A stretch of DNA of 53,175 nt from an uncultured Pseudoflavonifractor sp. (lineage in GTDB: Bacteria; Bacillota; Clostridia; Oscillospirales; Oscillospiraceae): contig CANPTT010000014.1 in the NCBI GenBank assembly GCA_947577065.1, positions 1 through 53,175 of the forward strand. The letters are read 5' to 3'. The notes beneath the pieces were generated by a model. It did no database searches and was not told where the DNA came from. It saw only the letters and a program-made list of their open reading frames with translations. A program made the position numbers and the translations under genes. Positions 1 to 9,408 of the stretch are shown here, in pieces; the stretch's first letter is position 1, and each line of letters opens with the position of its first letter.

Positions 1-780
1 CTTCCCGGCAACGTGTCCAGCCAGTTCTTCACCGGACTTCTCTACGCTCTGCCCCTTCTGGAGGGTCCCTCGGCCCTGATCCCCACCACGCCCCTGGAGA
101 GCGAGGACTATATCCACATGACGCTTCAGACCATGGGAATCTTCGGCGTGGATATGCCCACCGCCCTGTCCCTGCCCCCCCAGTATCACCCCCAGGGGAA
201 CCAGACCTACCGCCCCGCCCAGGCCGCCGTGGAGCCAGACTGGTCCCAGGCGGGCTTCTGGCTGGCCGCCGGGGCCCTGGGAAGCCCGGTGGAGGTGGTG
301 GGAATGACCGTCCCCTCCCTCCAGGGGGACTGGCGGTATCTGGAGCTCCAGGAGGCGATCTACGCCGGGACCGGGCCAGAGGTGGCGGTGGACGTGTCCC
401 AGAATCCTGACCTGGTGCCCCCCCTGGCCGCGGCGGCGGCTCTGGCGGCGGGAAAGACCACCCGCCTTGTGAACGCCGGACGGCTTCGCATCAAGGAGAG
501 CGACCGCCTCGCCTCCACCACGGCGGTCCTGAACGCCCTGGGGGCGGACGTGACCGAGGGGGAGGACTTCCTCCTCATCCACGGCAGGGAGATGCTCCGC
601 GGCGGCGCAACGGTGGACAGCTGGGGCGACCACCGCATCGCCATGATGACCGCCGTCGCCGCCACCCGCTGCGAGAATCCCGTGATCCTTACCGGGGCGG
701 AGGCTGTCAACAAGTCCTACCCCAGCTTCTGGGAGGAATACGCCCACCTGGGCGGGAGCGTAAAGGAGGGCTCAGCATGA
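1..780 (+). CDS. aroA: 5-enolpyruvylshikimate-3-phosphate synthase, C-terminal part
   Basis: The gene is cut by the window edge; the first 260 codons present are open from base 1. The enzyme transfers enolpyruvate from PEP to shikimate-3-phosphate, the step before chorismate synthase, in the cytoplasm. Seen: the family stretch SSQFFTGLLYALP near the start, RLRIKESDRLA (substrate-binding signature) around residues 161-171 of the fragment, and DSWGDHRIAMM near the C-terminus. The stop codon overlaps the aroC start (ATGA), so the two are translationally coupled. First visible member of an aroA-aroC-pheA-aroK-aroQ operon. The missing N-terminal portion, about 40 percent of a normal AroA, must lie left of the window. 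Confidence 0.96.
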   Translation, partial: LPGNVSSQFFTGLLYALPLLEGPSALIPTTPLESEDYIHMTLQTMGIFGVDMPTALSLPPQYHPQGNQTYRPAQAAVEPDWSQAGFWLAAGALGSPVEVVGMTVPSLQGDWRYLELQEAIYAGTGPEVAVDVSQNPDLVPPLAAAAALAAGKTTRLVNAGRLRIKESDRLASTTAVLNALGADVTEGEDFLLIHGREMLRGGATVDSWGDHRIAMMTAVAATRCENPVILTGAEAVNKSYPSFWEEYAHLGGSVKEGSA

Positions 781-1820
781 GATACACCATCTTCGGCGAA
801 TCCCACGGCAGCGCCATCGGCGTGGTGCTGGAGGGAGTCCCCGCAGGGCTGGAACTGGACATGACCACCATGAAAAAGGACCTGTCCCGCCGCTCCCCCA
901 AGCCCGACGGCCTCTCCACCGCCCGGCGGGAGGCCGATGAGGTCCAGGTACTCTCCGGACTTTTTGAGGGGAAGACCACCGGGGCTCCCCTGTGCCTGGT
1001 CATTCAAAACTCCGACCAGCACTCCACCGACTACGAGGCTCTGCGTTACACCCCCCGGCCCAGCCACGGCGACTACGCCGGGTTTATTGCCAGCAAGGGC
1101 TGCCTGGACTACCGGGGGGGCGGCCACTTCTCCGGGCGGCTCACCGCCCCACTGGCGGCGGCGGGAGCGGTGGCCAAACAGCTCCTGGCCCAGCGGGGGA
1201 TCTGGGTGGCGGCCCACATCAGCTCCATCTACGGCATTTTGGACCGGAGCTGGGAGGATGTGGAGGAGCTGCGGACCGCCGCGGCTAAGCCCTTCCCCGT
1301 CCTGGACGACGCCAAGGGGGAGGAGATGAAGACCGCCATTCTGGAGGCCAGGCAGGGCCAGGACAGCGTGGGCGGCTCTATCGAATGCGTGGTCTGCGGC
1401 CTTCCCGCCGGACTGGGAGCCCCCGACTTTGGCCGGAATGTGGAGGGGATATTCTCCCAGCACCTTTTTGCCGTCCCCGCCGTAAAGGCGGTGGCCTTCG
1501 GGGCCGGGGTGGGCTTTGCCTACATGCGGGGCACCGAGGCCAACGACCCCTTCGAGGTGAAGGACGGCAAGGTCCTCACCAAAACCAACTGGGCCGGGGG
1601 GATCAACGGCGGTATTACCAATGGGATGCCCGTGGTCTTTGAGACGACCCTCCGTCCCACCCCCTCCATCGGCCTTCCCCAGGAGAGCGTGGACCTGCGC
1701 ACCGGGGAGGAAGTGGAGATCGAGATTGCCGGCCGCCACGACCCCTGCGTGGTCCACCGGGCCGTCCCCGTCATCGAGGCGGCGGCTGCTCTGGCGGCCT
1801 GTGAGGTCTTAGGCATATAA
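777..1820 (+). CDS. aroC: chorismate synthase
   Basis: Makes chorismate from 5-enolpyruvylshikimate-3-phosphate using reduced FMN. Seen: FGESHG at residues 6-11, the CLDYRGGGHFSGRLTAP stretch in the middle, and GRHDPCVVHRAVPVIEA near the C-terminus, all family signatures. At 347 aa it is slightly shorter than the usual 360, because the N-terminus starts directly at RYTIFGESHG instead of carrying about 8 extra residues. The start is supported by an AAAGGAGGG ribosome site at 762-770 and by the ATGA overlap with the aroA stop; there is no better upstream start in frame. Operon partner of aroA and pheA. Confidence 0.97.
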   Translation: MRYTIFGESHGSAIGVVLEGVPAGLELDMTTMKKDLSRRSPKPDGLSTARREADEVQVLSGLFEGKTTGAPLCLVIQNSDQHSTDYEALRYTPRPSHGDYAGFIASKGCLDYRGGGHFSGRLTAPLAAAGAVAKQLLAQRGIWVAAHISSIYGILDRSWEDVEELRTAAAKPFPVLDDAKGEEMKTAILEARQGQDSVGGSIECVVCGLPAGLGAPDFGRNVEGIFSQHLFAVPAVKAVAFGAGVGFAYMRGTEANDPFEVKDGKVLTKTNWAGGINGGITNGMPVVFETTLRPTPSIGLPQESVDLRTGEEVEIEIAGRHDPCVVHRAVPVIEAAAALAACEVLGI

Positions 1821-1834
1821 AGGAGAGATAGGCT

Positions 1835-2992
1835 ATGTCCCTGTTAGACGACTACCGGACCCAGATCGATTCCATCGACGCTAAGCTCGTCCCCCTCTTT
1901 CTGGAGCGGATGGCGGTGACCCAAAAGGTGGGCGAATACAAAAAGCAGAACGGCCTCCCCGTGCTGGACAGCGGACGGGAGCAGGAGGTCATCGCGGCAA
2001 AGACCGCGCTGGCACACGATCCCACGGAAAAAGCGGATGTGGCTCGCCTGTATGAATCCATCATGGCCATCTCCCGCCGCCAGCAGCGCAGGGTGGTCCG
2101 GGAGGGGGCGGAGGATCCGGGCTTTGCCCAGTGGCTCAAAAGCTACGAATGGCGGCGGGATGCGGTGGAAAACCCCCGTGTGGCCTACCAGGGAGAGCCG
2201 GGGGCCTATTCGGAGGAGGCCGCCGCCGGATTTTTTGGAGAGGCTGTCCACTCCCGGGGACTTCCCTGGTTCAACGATGTGTTTCGGGCTCTGGCAGAGG
2301 GGACGGCGGACTATGCGATGCTCCCCATCGAGAACTCCTCCACCGGCTCCATTCGGCAGGTCTACGACCTCTTGGCCCAGTATGACTTTTCCCTTGTGGG
2401 GGAGTGGCAGGTGAAGGTGGAGCACTGCCTGGCCGCCCTCCCCGGGGTGTCCATGGAGGACATTGAGACGGTCTACTCCCATGAGCAGGGGCTTATGCAG
2501 TGTGACAAATTCCTGGATGAACACCCCGCCTGGGATCGGATCCCCGCCCTGGATACGGCGGGTTCGGCCAAACAGGTAAGGGAGTCTGGCGACCGGACCG
2601 CAGCCGCCATTTGCTCCCGACGGGCGGCCGAGCTCTATGGGCTGGAGGTCTTGGCCTGTCCGATCAATCACAACTCCGCCAACTTTACCCGGTTTGTGGT
2701 GGTCTCGCCCCGGCTGGAGCTGAGGGAGGGCCGGGACAAGATCGCCGCCGTGTTCACCCTGCCTCACCAGACCGGTTCGCTCCATGAGATCCTGACGGTT
2801 TTTGCCGTCCACGGTCTCAACATGGTAAAGCTGGAATCCCGGCCCATCCCGGACCGGAATTGGGAATACCGCTTCTTTGTGGAATTCACCGGGGACCTGA
2901 CCGCCCCCGGCATGGAGGGAGCCCTTCATGAGTTGAGCCAGCTTTCGGCGGATATCCGTGTCTTAGGAAACTTTAAGGGGTATGAGGGATGA
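1835..2992 (+). CDS. pheA: bifunctional chorismate mutase / prephenate dehydratase (P-protein)
   Basis: Converts chorismate to prephenate and then to phenylpyruvate, committing chorismate to phenylalanine. Domain order seen: chorismate mutase at about residues 1-85 (YRTQIDSIDAKLVPLFLERM), prephenate dehydratase from about residue 112 (RVAYQGEPGAYSEEAA, then ENSSTGSI, then the TRF motif in ANFTRFVVVS), and a C-terminal ACT domain (HQTGSLHEILTVF, with the ESRP motif) that in this family binds phenylalanine for feedback inhibition. 385 aa is normal for a P-protein. An AGGAGAG ribosome site lies just upstream of the ATG. Its stop overlaps the aroK start by four bases. Confidence 0.97.
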   Translation: MSLLDDYRTQIDSIDAKLVPLFLERMAVTQKVGEYKKQNGLPVLDSGREQEVIAAKTALAHDPTEKADVARLYESIMAISRRQQRRVVREGAEDPGFAQWLKSYEWRRDAVENPRVAYQGEPGAYSEEAAAGFFGEAVHSRGLPWFNDVFRALAEGTADYAMLPIENSSTGSIRQVYDLLAQYDFSLVGEWQVKVEHCLAALPGVSMEDIETVYSHEQGLMQCDKFLDEHPAWDRIPALDTAGSAKQVRESGDRTAAAICSRRAAELYGLEVLACPINHNSANFTRFVVVSPRLELREGRDKIAAVFTLPHQTGSLHEILTVFAVHGLNMVKLESRPIPDRNWEYRFFVEFTGDLTAPGMEGALHELSQLSADIRVLGNFKGYEG

Positions 2993-3480
2993 AAAATATT
3001 GTGCTGATCGGTATGATGGGCTGCGGAAAAACTACGGTGGGGGGACTCCTCTCCTCCCGGCTGAAGCGGACTATGGTGGATACCGACCGATTTATTGAGC
3101 GGCAGGAGGGCATGACCATCCCGGAGATCTTTGAGACCATGGGAGAGGCCTATTTCCGTTCCCTGGAGGCCGGGGTGGCCCAGGCTCTCTCTCTGCGGCA
3201 GGATCTTATCATTGCCTGCGGCGGCGGGCTCCCCCTCCGGGAGAACGCCATGGCCGCCTTAAAGGAGAGCGGCGTGGTGGTCTGGCTGGACCGGGAAGCG
3301 GGGGATATCTTTGACCGGGAGGACATGACCGGCCGCCCGCTGGCCCGGGAGGGGCGGGAGGCGTTCCTGACCAAAGCCGCCCAGCGGCGGGAGGTCTATC
3401 AACGCTGGGCCGATCTGACCGTTACCGATTTTACCTCTCCCGTCTCTACGGCGGCGAGGGTCCTGGAGGGAGTGGAGTAA
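2989..3480 (+). CDS. aroK: shikimate kinase
   Basis: Phosphorylates shikimate with ATP. Seen: P-loop GMMGCGKTT at residues 8-16, the DTDRFIE stretch (shikimate/magnesium-binding Asp), CGGGLPLR (the family GGG motif), and the lid region GRPLAREGREAF. 163 aa is typical for a single-domain kinase. The start overlaps the pheA stop as ATGA. In the pathway it acts before aroA and aroC, but gene order in the operon does not follow reaction order. aroK versus aroL cannot be separated by sequence; aroK is the default name. Confidence 0.95.
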   Translation: MKNIVLIGMMGCGKTTVGGLLSSRLKRTMVDTDRFIERQEGMTIPEIFETMGEAYFRSLEAGVAQALSLRQDLIIACGGGLPLRENAMAALKESGVVVWLDREAGDIFDREDMTGRPLAREGREAFLTKAAQRREVYQRWADLTVTDFTSPVSTAARVLEGVE

Positions 3481-3481
3481 T

Positions 3482-3910
3482 ATGAGATTTCTTATCATCA
3501 ACGGGCCCAACCTGAACCTGCTGGGCAAGCGGGAGCCGGATATCTATGGAAAGGACGGCTATGAGGTCCTCTGTCAAAGGCTGAAGGCCTATGCCGCCGC
3601 CCACGCCAGCACGGCGGAGTGCTTCCAGACCAACCATGAGGGGGCCATCATTGACGCCATCCATGCCGCCGACGGGGTCTACGACGCCATTGTCCTGAAC
3701 CCCGGAGCCTACACCCACTATTCCATCGCCATCCTGGACGCCCTGAAAGCGGTGGACGTGCCCTGTGTGGAGGTCCACATTTCCAACGTTCACCAGCGGG
3801 AGGAATTCCGCCACAAAAGCGTCACCGCCCCTGCCTGTGTGGGCCAGATCTGCGGCCTGGGCCTATACGGTTACGAGGCGGCCATGGGGTACTTTTTGGA
3901 GAGAACGTAA
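3482..3910 (+). CDS. aroQ: type II 3-dehydroquinate dehydratase
   Basis: Converts 3-dehydroquinate to 3-dehydroshikimate by the type II mechanism (dodecameric family). Seen: FLIINGPNLNLLGKREPDIYG at the N-terminus with the catalytic Tyr in the DIYG loop, QTNHEGAIIDAIH (substrate loop), NPGAYTHYSIAI with the conserved His region, and VEVHISNVHQREEFR near the C-terminus. 142 aa is the usual length. It begins one base after the aroK stop, and a strong terminator follows, so it is the last gene of the operon. Confidence 0.96.
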   Translation: MRFLIINGPNLNLLGKREPDIYGKDGYEVLCQRLKAYAAAHASTAECFQTNHEGAIIDAIHAADGVYDAIVLNPGAYTHYSIAILDALKAVDVPCVEVHISNVHQREEFRHKSVTAPACVGQICGLGLYGYEAAMGYFLERT

Positions 3911-3914
3911 TCGC

Positions 3915-3956
3915 TTCCCGCCCTGTCGCCTATTGGCAGGGCGGGAAATCTTTCTT
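3915..3956 (+). terminator. Rho-independent terminator of the aro operon
   Basis: An 11-bp stem (TTCCCGCCCTG at 3915-3925 with CAGGGCGGGAA at 3937-3947) is followed by a T-rich run. It sits directly after aroQ and separates the operon from the SLH gene block. Confidence 0.85.
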
Positions 3957-3962
3957 TAGAAT

Positions 3963-4149
3963 GCGTCTACCAAATGTCTACCAAAATACCCCCGGGACCC
4001 ATTCTGCACCAGCGGGTTCCAAACTTCGATACTTTTCGAGTCTACCACCATGTCTACCAGCTTCACCTTTGAGCCGGAAAAGGAGCCCTTTCCCGGCTCT
4101 TTTTATATCCTTTTCTCCTTTTTTTCGCCTTATCAGGGGAGTCACACTT
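3963..4149 (+). repeat. duplicated upstream block, copy A (GTCTACC pairs, hairpin, conserved 15-mer)
   Basis: This stretch aligns almost without gaps to the reverse complement of 7581-7768. Shared elements in order: heptamer GTCTACC at 3965, 3976, 4040 and 4052; a terminator-like hairpin (GAGCCGG 4071-4077 with CCGGCTC 4093-4099, then TTTTT); a pyrimidine-rich run; and AGGGGAGTCACACTT at 4135-4149. One frame is also conserved between the copies and ends at the same stop (…FRVYHHVYQLHL here, …FRVYRNVYQSHF in copy B), so the left part may be the tail of a lost gene. Function unknown. No good promoter was recognised in this copy. Confidence 0.75.
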
Positions 4150-4260
4150 TGCTTTTTGGGAATCGGACCCTCTGGGCCACAAGGCTTTCCGGGTTTCAAG
4201 ATCCCCCAAGAAACGACACTGTCTACCCCACGTCCAAAATAAAAAGGAGGAAAAAGCACA

Positions 4261-6170
4261 TGAACAACCTCAAGCGCGTTCTGAGCCTGGCTCTGTCCGG
4301 CATCATGCTCGTTGGTATGATGGCGATTGGCGCCAGCGCGGCGGACTTCGTTGATGCCGATGAAATCGTGCACAACGATGCCGTCAACATTCTGGTTGCC
4401 CTCAATGTCATCAACGGCAAGGATGACGGCAGCCACTTCGATCCCACCGGGGACGTGACCCGTGCCGAGATGGCCAAGATGATCGCTGTTGCTATGAACG
4501 GCGGCACCGACGCCAACACCGGCGTAAAGGGTACCCCCAGCTTTACCGACATCAAGGGCCACTGGGCCGAGAGCTACATCGAGTACTGCTATGATCTGGG
4601 TATCATCAGCGGCCGCGGCGATGGCACTTTCGATCCCGGCGCCAATGTGACCGGTCTGGAGGCCACCAAGATGGTCCTGACCGCCCTGGGCTACGATGCC
4701 ACTGCTTACCGTCTGACCGGCGCCGCCTGGGCTGTCCGTACCGATGAGCTGGCCCGTAAGGCCGATCCCTCCCTCTACGATGAGCTGTCCGGCGTGGTCA
4801 TGGCCACTCCTGCCAGCCGTGACGTGGCTGCCCAGCTGATCTGGAACGGCCTGCAGAACACCACCCGCCGGGTGACCCCCAGCACCAACACCAGCACTGG
4901 TGAGGTGACCTGGAGCTACGGCAGCGGCCAGATGATGCTCAAGGAGCGTTATGACGCCGAGATCATGATCGGCACCTTCACCGGAAACGACAAGACCAAC
5001 GACTCCGCCGAGGCCGGCCAGATCGTTGTGACCCGCTTCTACTATGACGAGGAGAGCAAGAAGGACACTTCTACTCCCTACTACATCCCCTCCGATCTGG
5101 ACATCTCCTTCATCGGCGAGGAAGTGAAGGTCATCTTCAAGGATGGCAAGAAGAGCATGTACAACGGTCGTCCTGACAAGAACGACACCATCTTCGGTGT
5201 GTTCGTCACCGGAAACACTCAGGTCGTCCACACCACCCGTGGCAACGTGAAGGACAACAAAGCTGACGAGGCCAAGATCAAGATCGGTGACACCAAGTAC
5301 GCCCTGGGCGATACTGTCAATGTGTACACCAACTATGTTGACACCAGCAAGGGCGCCGACTTCTCCGGCGCCGAGCTCAAGGGTTCCGACAAGGAGAACA
5401 GTGACCTGACCAAGGCTCTGAAGGACGAAAAGGATGGCGGCCTGAACGGTGCCAGCGGCGATGCCATCAAGCTGCTGCTGGACGATGGCAAGGTGACCAA
5501 GGTCTATATCACCGAGAGCAAGCTGGCCAAGGTGACTGCCAAGAATAGCACCCAGATCACCCTGAGCGATGGCCTGGGCACCATCAAGCTGGCGGACAAC
5601 GATGTTTATGAGGATGTGGCCAAGAACGACATCGTTGTGGTCACCCATCTCTACAAGACTAAGGCAGGCGAGGGCTTCTACACCGTGGAGAAGGCCGAGG
5701 TCGTCAACGGCACCATCAGCGCCTACAAGGCCGTGGTCGACTCCAAGGATAAGAGCAAGGAGATCAGCACCGAGTCCATCACTGTGGACGGCACCTCCTA
5801 CACTGTTTACGGCAAGGCTTCCATGGCTGAGCTGAAGGATGACGCTGTTTCTCAGATCGAGAAGAAGCACATCGGCGAGGAATTCGACCTGTACCTGGTC
5901 AACGGCTATGTTGGCGCTGCCGTGCAGGTCTCCGAGGGCCTGAGCAACTACTCCCTGGTCACCAGCGTGACCGCTGGCGATGGCACTGTGGGCGATGTTC
6001 TGAATGGCGTGAAAATCCAGGTTCTGGGTTCTGACGGCGTGAAGACCATCCTGACCCTGAAGAAGGATAGCGTGGATAGCCGTCCTCGGCGTCGGAATTG
6101 TAGATCCGGGTGGCGACGACCACGTCGTCCTTCTTCACGTCCTCATAGACGTTGTTGTCGGCGATCTTGA
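4261..6170 (+). pseudogene. SLH-domain surface protein, 3'-truncated and fused to antisense sequence
   Basis: The start at 4261 has an AAAAAGGAGG ribosome site and a signal peptide beginning MNNLKRVLSLALSG and ending GASAADF. SLH repeats follow in about residues 24-190 (VTRAEMAKMI, FTDIKGHWAESYIEYC, ISGRGDGTFDPGANVTGLEATKM); SLH domains of this kind anchor proteins to pyruvylated cell-wall polymer. The body is closely similar to the intact protein at 25833-29024 up to the words KTILTLKKDS. At about 6078 homology stops, and the frame runs into the reverse complement of the neighbouring SLH gene, giving an Arg-rich tail (RPRRRNCRSGWRRPRR) and a stop at 6170. About 606 residues are authentic against 1063 in the full paralog, so the C-terminal 40 percent is missing. 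Confidence 0.85.
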
Positions 6171-7467
6171 TGGCGCCGTAGCCGTTGTTCAGAGTGATCT
6201 TCTCCGCATTCTTGGAGAGGACCACAGCGATATCGGACTTCACGACATAAGCCTTGCAGATCTTGCCGTCCACGTTGGTGACGAATTTCACGGTGTCGCC
6301 GTTCTTGGCGGCCTCCAGGGCCTCCACAGCAGCGGCGGCAGCGGCGGGAGTGGTATACTCAACAGTCTTCTCGGCGCCGTAGTTGGTCGTGATGACAAAC
6401 TTGGCGTCCTTGCCGGAGGTGCCGTCGCCGGCAGCCACGTCATAGGAAGTGTCGTCAAACTTGATCTTGCCCTTGGCGTCGTCGCCGTCCTTGATGGCGC
6501 CCAGGGTGGTGTTGTAAACAACGGTCTTGCCGGTGTTGTACACACCGTAGATGGTGTCGTGCTTGCTGGGCTTGCTGTCCTTGCTGTTCACGCCGTCCTT
6601 GAAGATGACCTTGACTTCCTCGCCGATGTTGGAGATGTCCAGGTCGGAGGGCAGATGAGCGTCAGTGGGGACCTTTTCGGCGTTGTCGGTATCCAGCTTG
6701 CCGTTGATGGTGACCTCACCCTTGCCGGCGCCGCTGCCGGTGTCATGGTTGCCGGTGAAGGTGCCGATCCAGACCAGGGCGCCGTACTTGTCAGCCAGAA
6801 TGGAGGGACCATTCAGGTTGTAAGTGAAGGTGATCTCGCCGGTGGTGATGGACTGGGTGGGGGTCTTGGTCAGGGTCTTGGCCTGCACGCCGTTCCAGAT
6901 CAGCTGGGCGGCGTTGTCGCGGCTCATGCCCTCGCTGGGGTCGATATCCAGGCCGTCATACAGGCCGGCGGAGCTGGCCTCACGGTTGGTGTTGATGGCC
7001 CAGTCGGCGCCGACGAACTTGTAGATCTCGGCCTCGAAGCCCAGGGCGGTCAGCATCATCTTGGCGGCCTCGGTGCCGGTCACGGTGCCGGCGGGATCAA
7101 AGGTGCCGTCGCCCCGGCCGGAGATGATCTTCAGGCTGGCGCAGTACTCGATGTAGCTCTCAGCCCAGTGACCCTTGATATCGGTGTAGGTGGGAGTCAC
7201 CTTGGTGCCAAAGTTGAACTCCTTGCCGCCGTTGAGGGCGACAGAGATCATCTTGGCCATCTCCGCACGGGTCACGACCCGGTCGGGGGCAAAGGTGCCA
7301 TCGTCGTTGCCCTTGATGATGTTCAGGGCAACCATGCTTCCCACGGCCTCGGAGTTGACGATCTCGTCAGCATCCGAGAACTCCGCGGCGCTGGCGCCCA
7401 CAGCCATCATGCCAACCAGCATGATGCCGGACAGGGCCAGGCTCAGAACGCGCTTGAGGTTGTTCAT
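5959..7467 (-). pseudogene. second SLH-domain surface protein, 3'-truncated, tail to tail with the first
   Basis: The start at 7467 follows AAAAAGGAGG. The signal peptide begins MNNLKRVLSLALSG and SLH repeats follow (VTRAEMAKMISVALNGG, YTDIKGHWAESYIEYC, ISGRGDGTFDPAGTVTGTEAAKM). It is a more divergent paralog than the copies at 4261 and 25833. The authentic part reaches DDVVVATRIYNSDAEDGY at about 6081 (about 462 residues); after that the frame reads the antisense of the first SLH gene and stops at 5959 with a meaningless tail. In the intact paralog this point lies well before the middle of the protein. Both genes losing their 3' ends at one shared junction points to a deletion/inversion or an assembly join. 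Confidence 0.83.
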
Positions 7468-7580
7468 GGATTGTTTCCTCCTTTTTATTTTCGGCTTAAG
7501 AGTGTCCGACAGATCTCCCACTTTTTTCCAAAAAGCCACAGAGCCATTGGGCCCCAGCGGTTTCATTGGTTTTGTGAGTG

Positions 7581-7768
7581 AAGTGTGACTCCCCTGAAGA
7601 AACGAAAAAAGGAGGAAAAATGGCCAAAAAGAGGCCGGAAATCCCCAATTTCCGGCGCTAAAAGTGACTTTGGTAGACGTTGCGGTAGACTCGAAAAAGC
7701 TCGAAATCTGCGATCCGCTGGGGCAGAAGGGCTTTGAGGCTCATTTTGGTAGACTTTTGGTAGACATG
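7581..7768 (-). repeat. duplicated upstream block, copy B
   Basis: Reverse-complement counterpart of 3963-4149, upstream of the second SLH gene. GTCTACC heptamers on the minus strand end at 7765, 7754, 7690 and 7678, giving the same 11, 64 and 12 base steps as copy A. The hairpin GCCGGAAAT / ATTTCCGGC (7634-7642 with 7648-7656) is followed on the minus strand by a T run, and AGGGGAGTCACACTT occupies 7581-7595, 113 bases before the start codon. This block explains the otherwise gene-free 7468-7825. Confidence 0.75.
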
Positions 7769-7825
7769 GCTTGAGGACGGCAGGGAGGAGGCGCCCGAGA
7801 GACAAAATGTTTCCCGCTTCCTTCC

Positions 7826-7861
7826 AACAAAAAGGGAAGCCTCCGTGGAGGCTTCCCTTTC
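7826..7861 (-). terminator. terminator of proS
   Basis: A perfect 14-bp stem AAAGGGAAGCCTCC / GGAGGCTTCCCTTT with a two-base loop spans 7831-7860; on the minus strand it is followed by CCCTTTTTG. It lies 18 bases after the proS stop. Confidence 0.85.
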
Positions 7862-7878
7862 TCTGTCCCTGTTAAAGA

Positions 7879-9321
7879 TTAGTATGCCACACCCCAGTAG
7901 ATCATGTGCTTGGCAGGTTTGCCGCAGATGGCGCAGACGTCGGCCAGATGCTCTTGCTCCAGAGGGATGCAGCGGGAAGACATGCCCGCCTCCTCCTTCA
8001 TCTTCAGCTCGCACTCCAGCTCCCCGCACCACATGGTCTTGATGAAGCCGCCCTTTTCGGCCTGGGTAGCCTTGGCCTCCTCCAGGGAAAAGGCGGGGAA
8101 GGTGTGCTCCTCCAGATTCTTTTTGGCCCTGGCGTAGAGACCGTTGTGGATCTCGTCCAGCATTTCGCCCACCGTCTGCTCGATCTTGTCCAGAGATACA
8201 AAGACCTTTTCCCCGGAGTCCCGGCGGACCAGCACGCACTGCCCCTGCTCCATATCCTTGGGTCCCAGCTCCAGCCGGAGGGGGACCCCCTTCATCTCAT
8301 ACTCGGCGAACTTCCAGCCGGGAGAGTTGTCGCTGTCGTCCATTTTTACCCGGAAGCCCGCGGACTTCAGCCGGTCCATCACGGCCCGATTGGCCTCCAG
8401 GACCCCCTCCTTGTGCTGGGCTACAGGGATGACCATGACCTGGGTGGGGGCGATACGGGGGGGCAACACCAGGCCCCGGTTGTCTCCGTGGACCATGATG
8501 ATGCCGGCGATCATCCGGGTGGATACGCCCCAGGAGGTCTGGAAGGGGTGGTGGAGCTGGTTATCCTTGCCGGTAAAGGTGATGTCGAAAGCTCTGGCGA
8601 AGCCGTCCCCAAAATAATGGGAGGTTCCGCCCTGAAGGGCTTTGCGGTCGTGCATCATGCACTCTACAGTGTAGGTAGCCTCCGCCCCGGAGAATTTCTC
8701 CTTGTCGGTCTTTTTCCCCTTCACCACCGGGATAGCCAGCACATTCTCGTAGAAGTTGGCGTAGATGTTGAACATCCGCTCGGTCTCCTCGATGGCCTCC
8801 TCGGCGGTGGCGTGCATGGTGTGACCCTCCTGCCACAAAAACTCCCGGTGGCGGAGGAAGGGGCGGGAAGTCTTCTCCCAGCGCAGCACGCTGGTCCACT
8901 GGTTGTAAAGCTTGGGAAGATCCCGGTGGGAGTGGATGATGTGGGAATAGTGGTCACAGAACAAGGTTTCAGAGGTGGGCCGAATGCACAGCTTTTCCTC
9001 CAGCTTTTCACTGCCTCCCTGGGTGACCCAGGCGCACTCAGGGGCAAAGCCCTCCACGTGGTCCTTCTCCTTTTGCAGAAGGGATTCGGGGATCAGCATG
9101 GGGAGATAGACATTCTCATGTCCGGTCTCCTTAAATTCTTTGTCCAGAATGGCCTGGATGTTTTCCCAGAGAGCGTATCCGTAGGGCCGAAGGATAAACA
9201 TACCCTTCATACTGGTGTAGTCGATGAGCTCCGCCTTCCGGCACACGTCGGTGTACCACTGGGCAAAGTCGGCCTCCATATCGGTGATCTGCTCTACCTG
9301 CTTCTTATTGTCCTGCGCCAT
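7879..9321 (-). CDS. proS: prolyl-tRNA synthetase, archaeal/eukaryotic-type (ProS type 3)
   Basis: Charges tRNA-Pro with proline. Seen: class II core motifs ([21 protein letters not shown]; motif 2 region [18 protein letters not shown]; motif 3 region with [15 protein letters not shown]), an anticodon-binding domain after about residue 285 ([12 protein letters not shown]), and the C-terminal zinc-type domain ending [18 protein letters not shown]. At 480 aa without the bacterial editing insertion, it belongs to the shorter eukaryote-like form found in many Clostridia. The start follows AAGGACGGAGAG. It is a single-gene unit with its own promoter and terminator. Confidence 0.96.
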   Translation of the reverse strand: MAQDNKKQVEQITDMEADFAQWYTDVCRKAELIDYTSMKGMFILRPYGYALWENIQAILDKEFKETGHENVYLPMLIPESLLQKEKDHVEGFAPECAWVTQGGSEKLEEKLCIRPTSETLFCDHYSHIIHSHRDLPKLYNQWTSVLRWEKTSRPFLRHREFLWQEGHTMHATAEEAIEETERMFNIYANFYENVLAIPVVKGKKTDKEKFSGAEATYTVECMMHDRKALQGGTSHYFGDGFARAFDITFTGKDNQLHHPFQTSWGVSTRMIAGIIMVHGDNRGLVLPPRIAPTQVMVIPVAQHKEGVLEANRAVMDRLKSAGFRVKMDDSDNSPGWKFAEYEMKGVPLRLELGPKDMEQGQCVLVRRDSGEKVFVSLDKIEQTVGEMLDEIHNGLYARAKKNLEEHTFPAFSLEEAKATQAEKGGFIKTMWCGELECELKMKEEAGMSSRCIPLEQEHLADVCAICGKPAKHMIYWGVAY

Positions 9322-9356
9322 ATGTCTCTCCGTCCTTTTTGGTGAAAGTTGGGTTT

Positions 9357-9385
9357 ATTTTACGTCAAGGCCCCCATAAAGTCAA
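9357..9385 (-). promoter_or_regulatory. sigma-A-type promoter of proS
   Basis: On the minus strand: TTGACT (9380-9385), 17-base spacer, TAAAAT (9357-9362). No T-box leader stem or specifier structure is evident in the short leader. Confidence 0.6.
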
Positions 9386-9408
9386 GTAGGGGCGCACGGT
9401 GTGTGCCG

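Noticed and set aside
3978-5870. 630-codon open frame antisense to the first SLH gene
   Set aside because: Same codon-shadow effect in GC-rich coding DNA; no recognisable protein.
3961-7768. GTCTACC heptamers as a CRISPR-like array
   Set aside because: Only four 7-base units per copy with uneven spacing and no constant repeat of 25-40 bases; no cas genes.
7563-7805. 80-codon minus-strand frame upstream of the second SLH gene as a gene
   Set aside because: Its similarity to the frame at 3961 follows from the duplicated DNA block; no ribosome site, and it runs through the hairpin.
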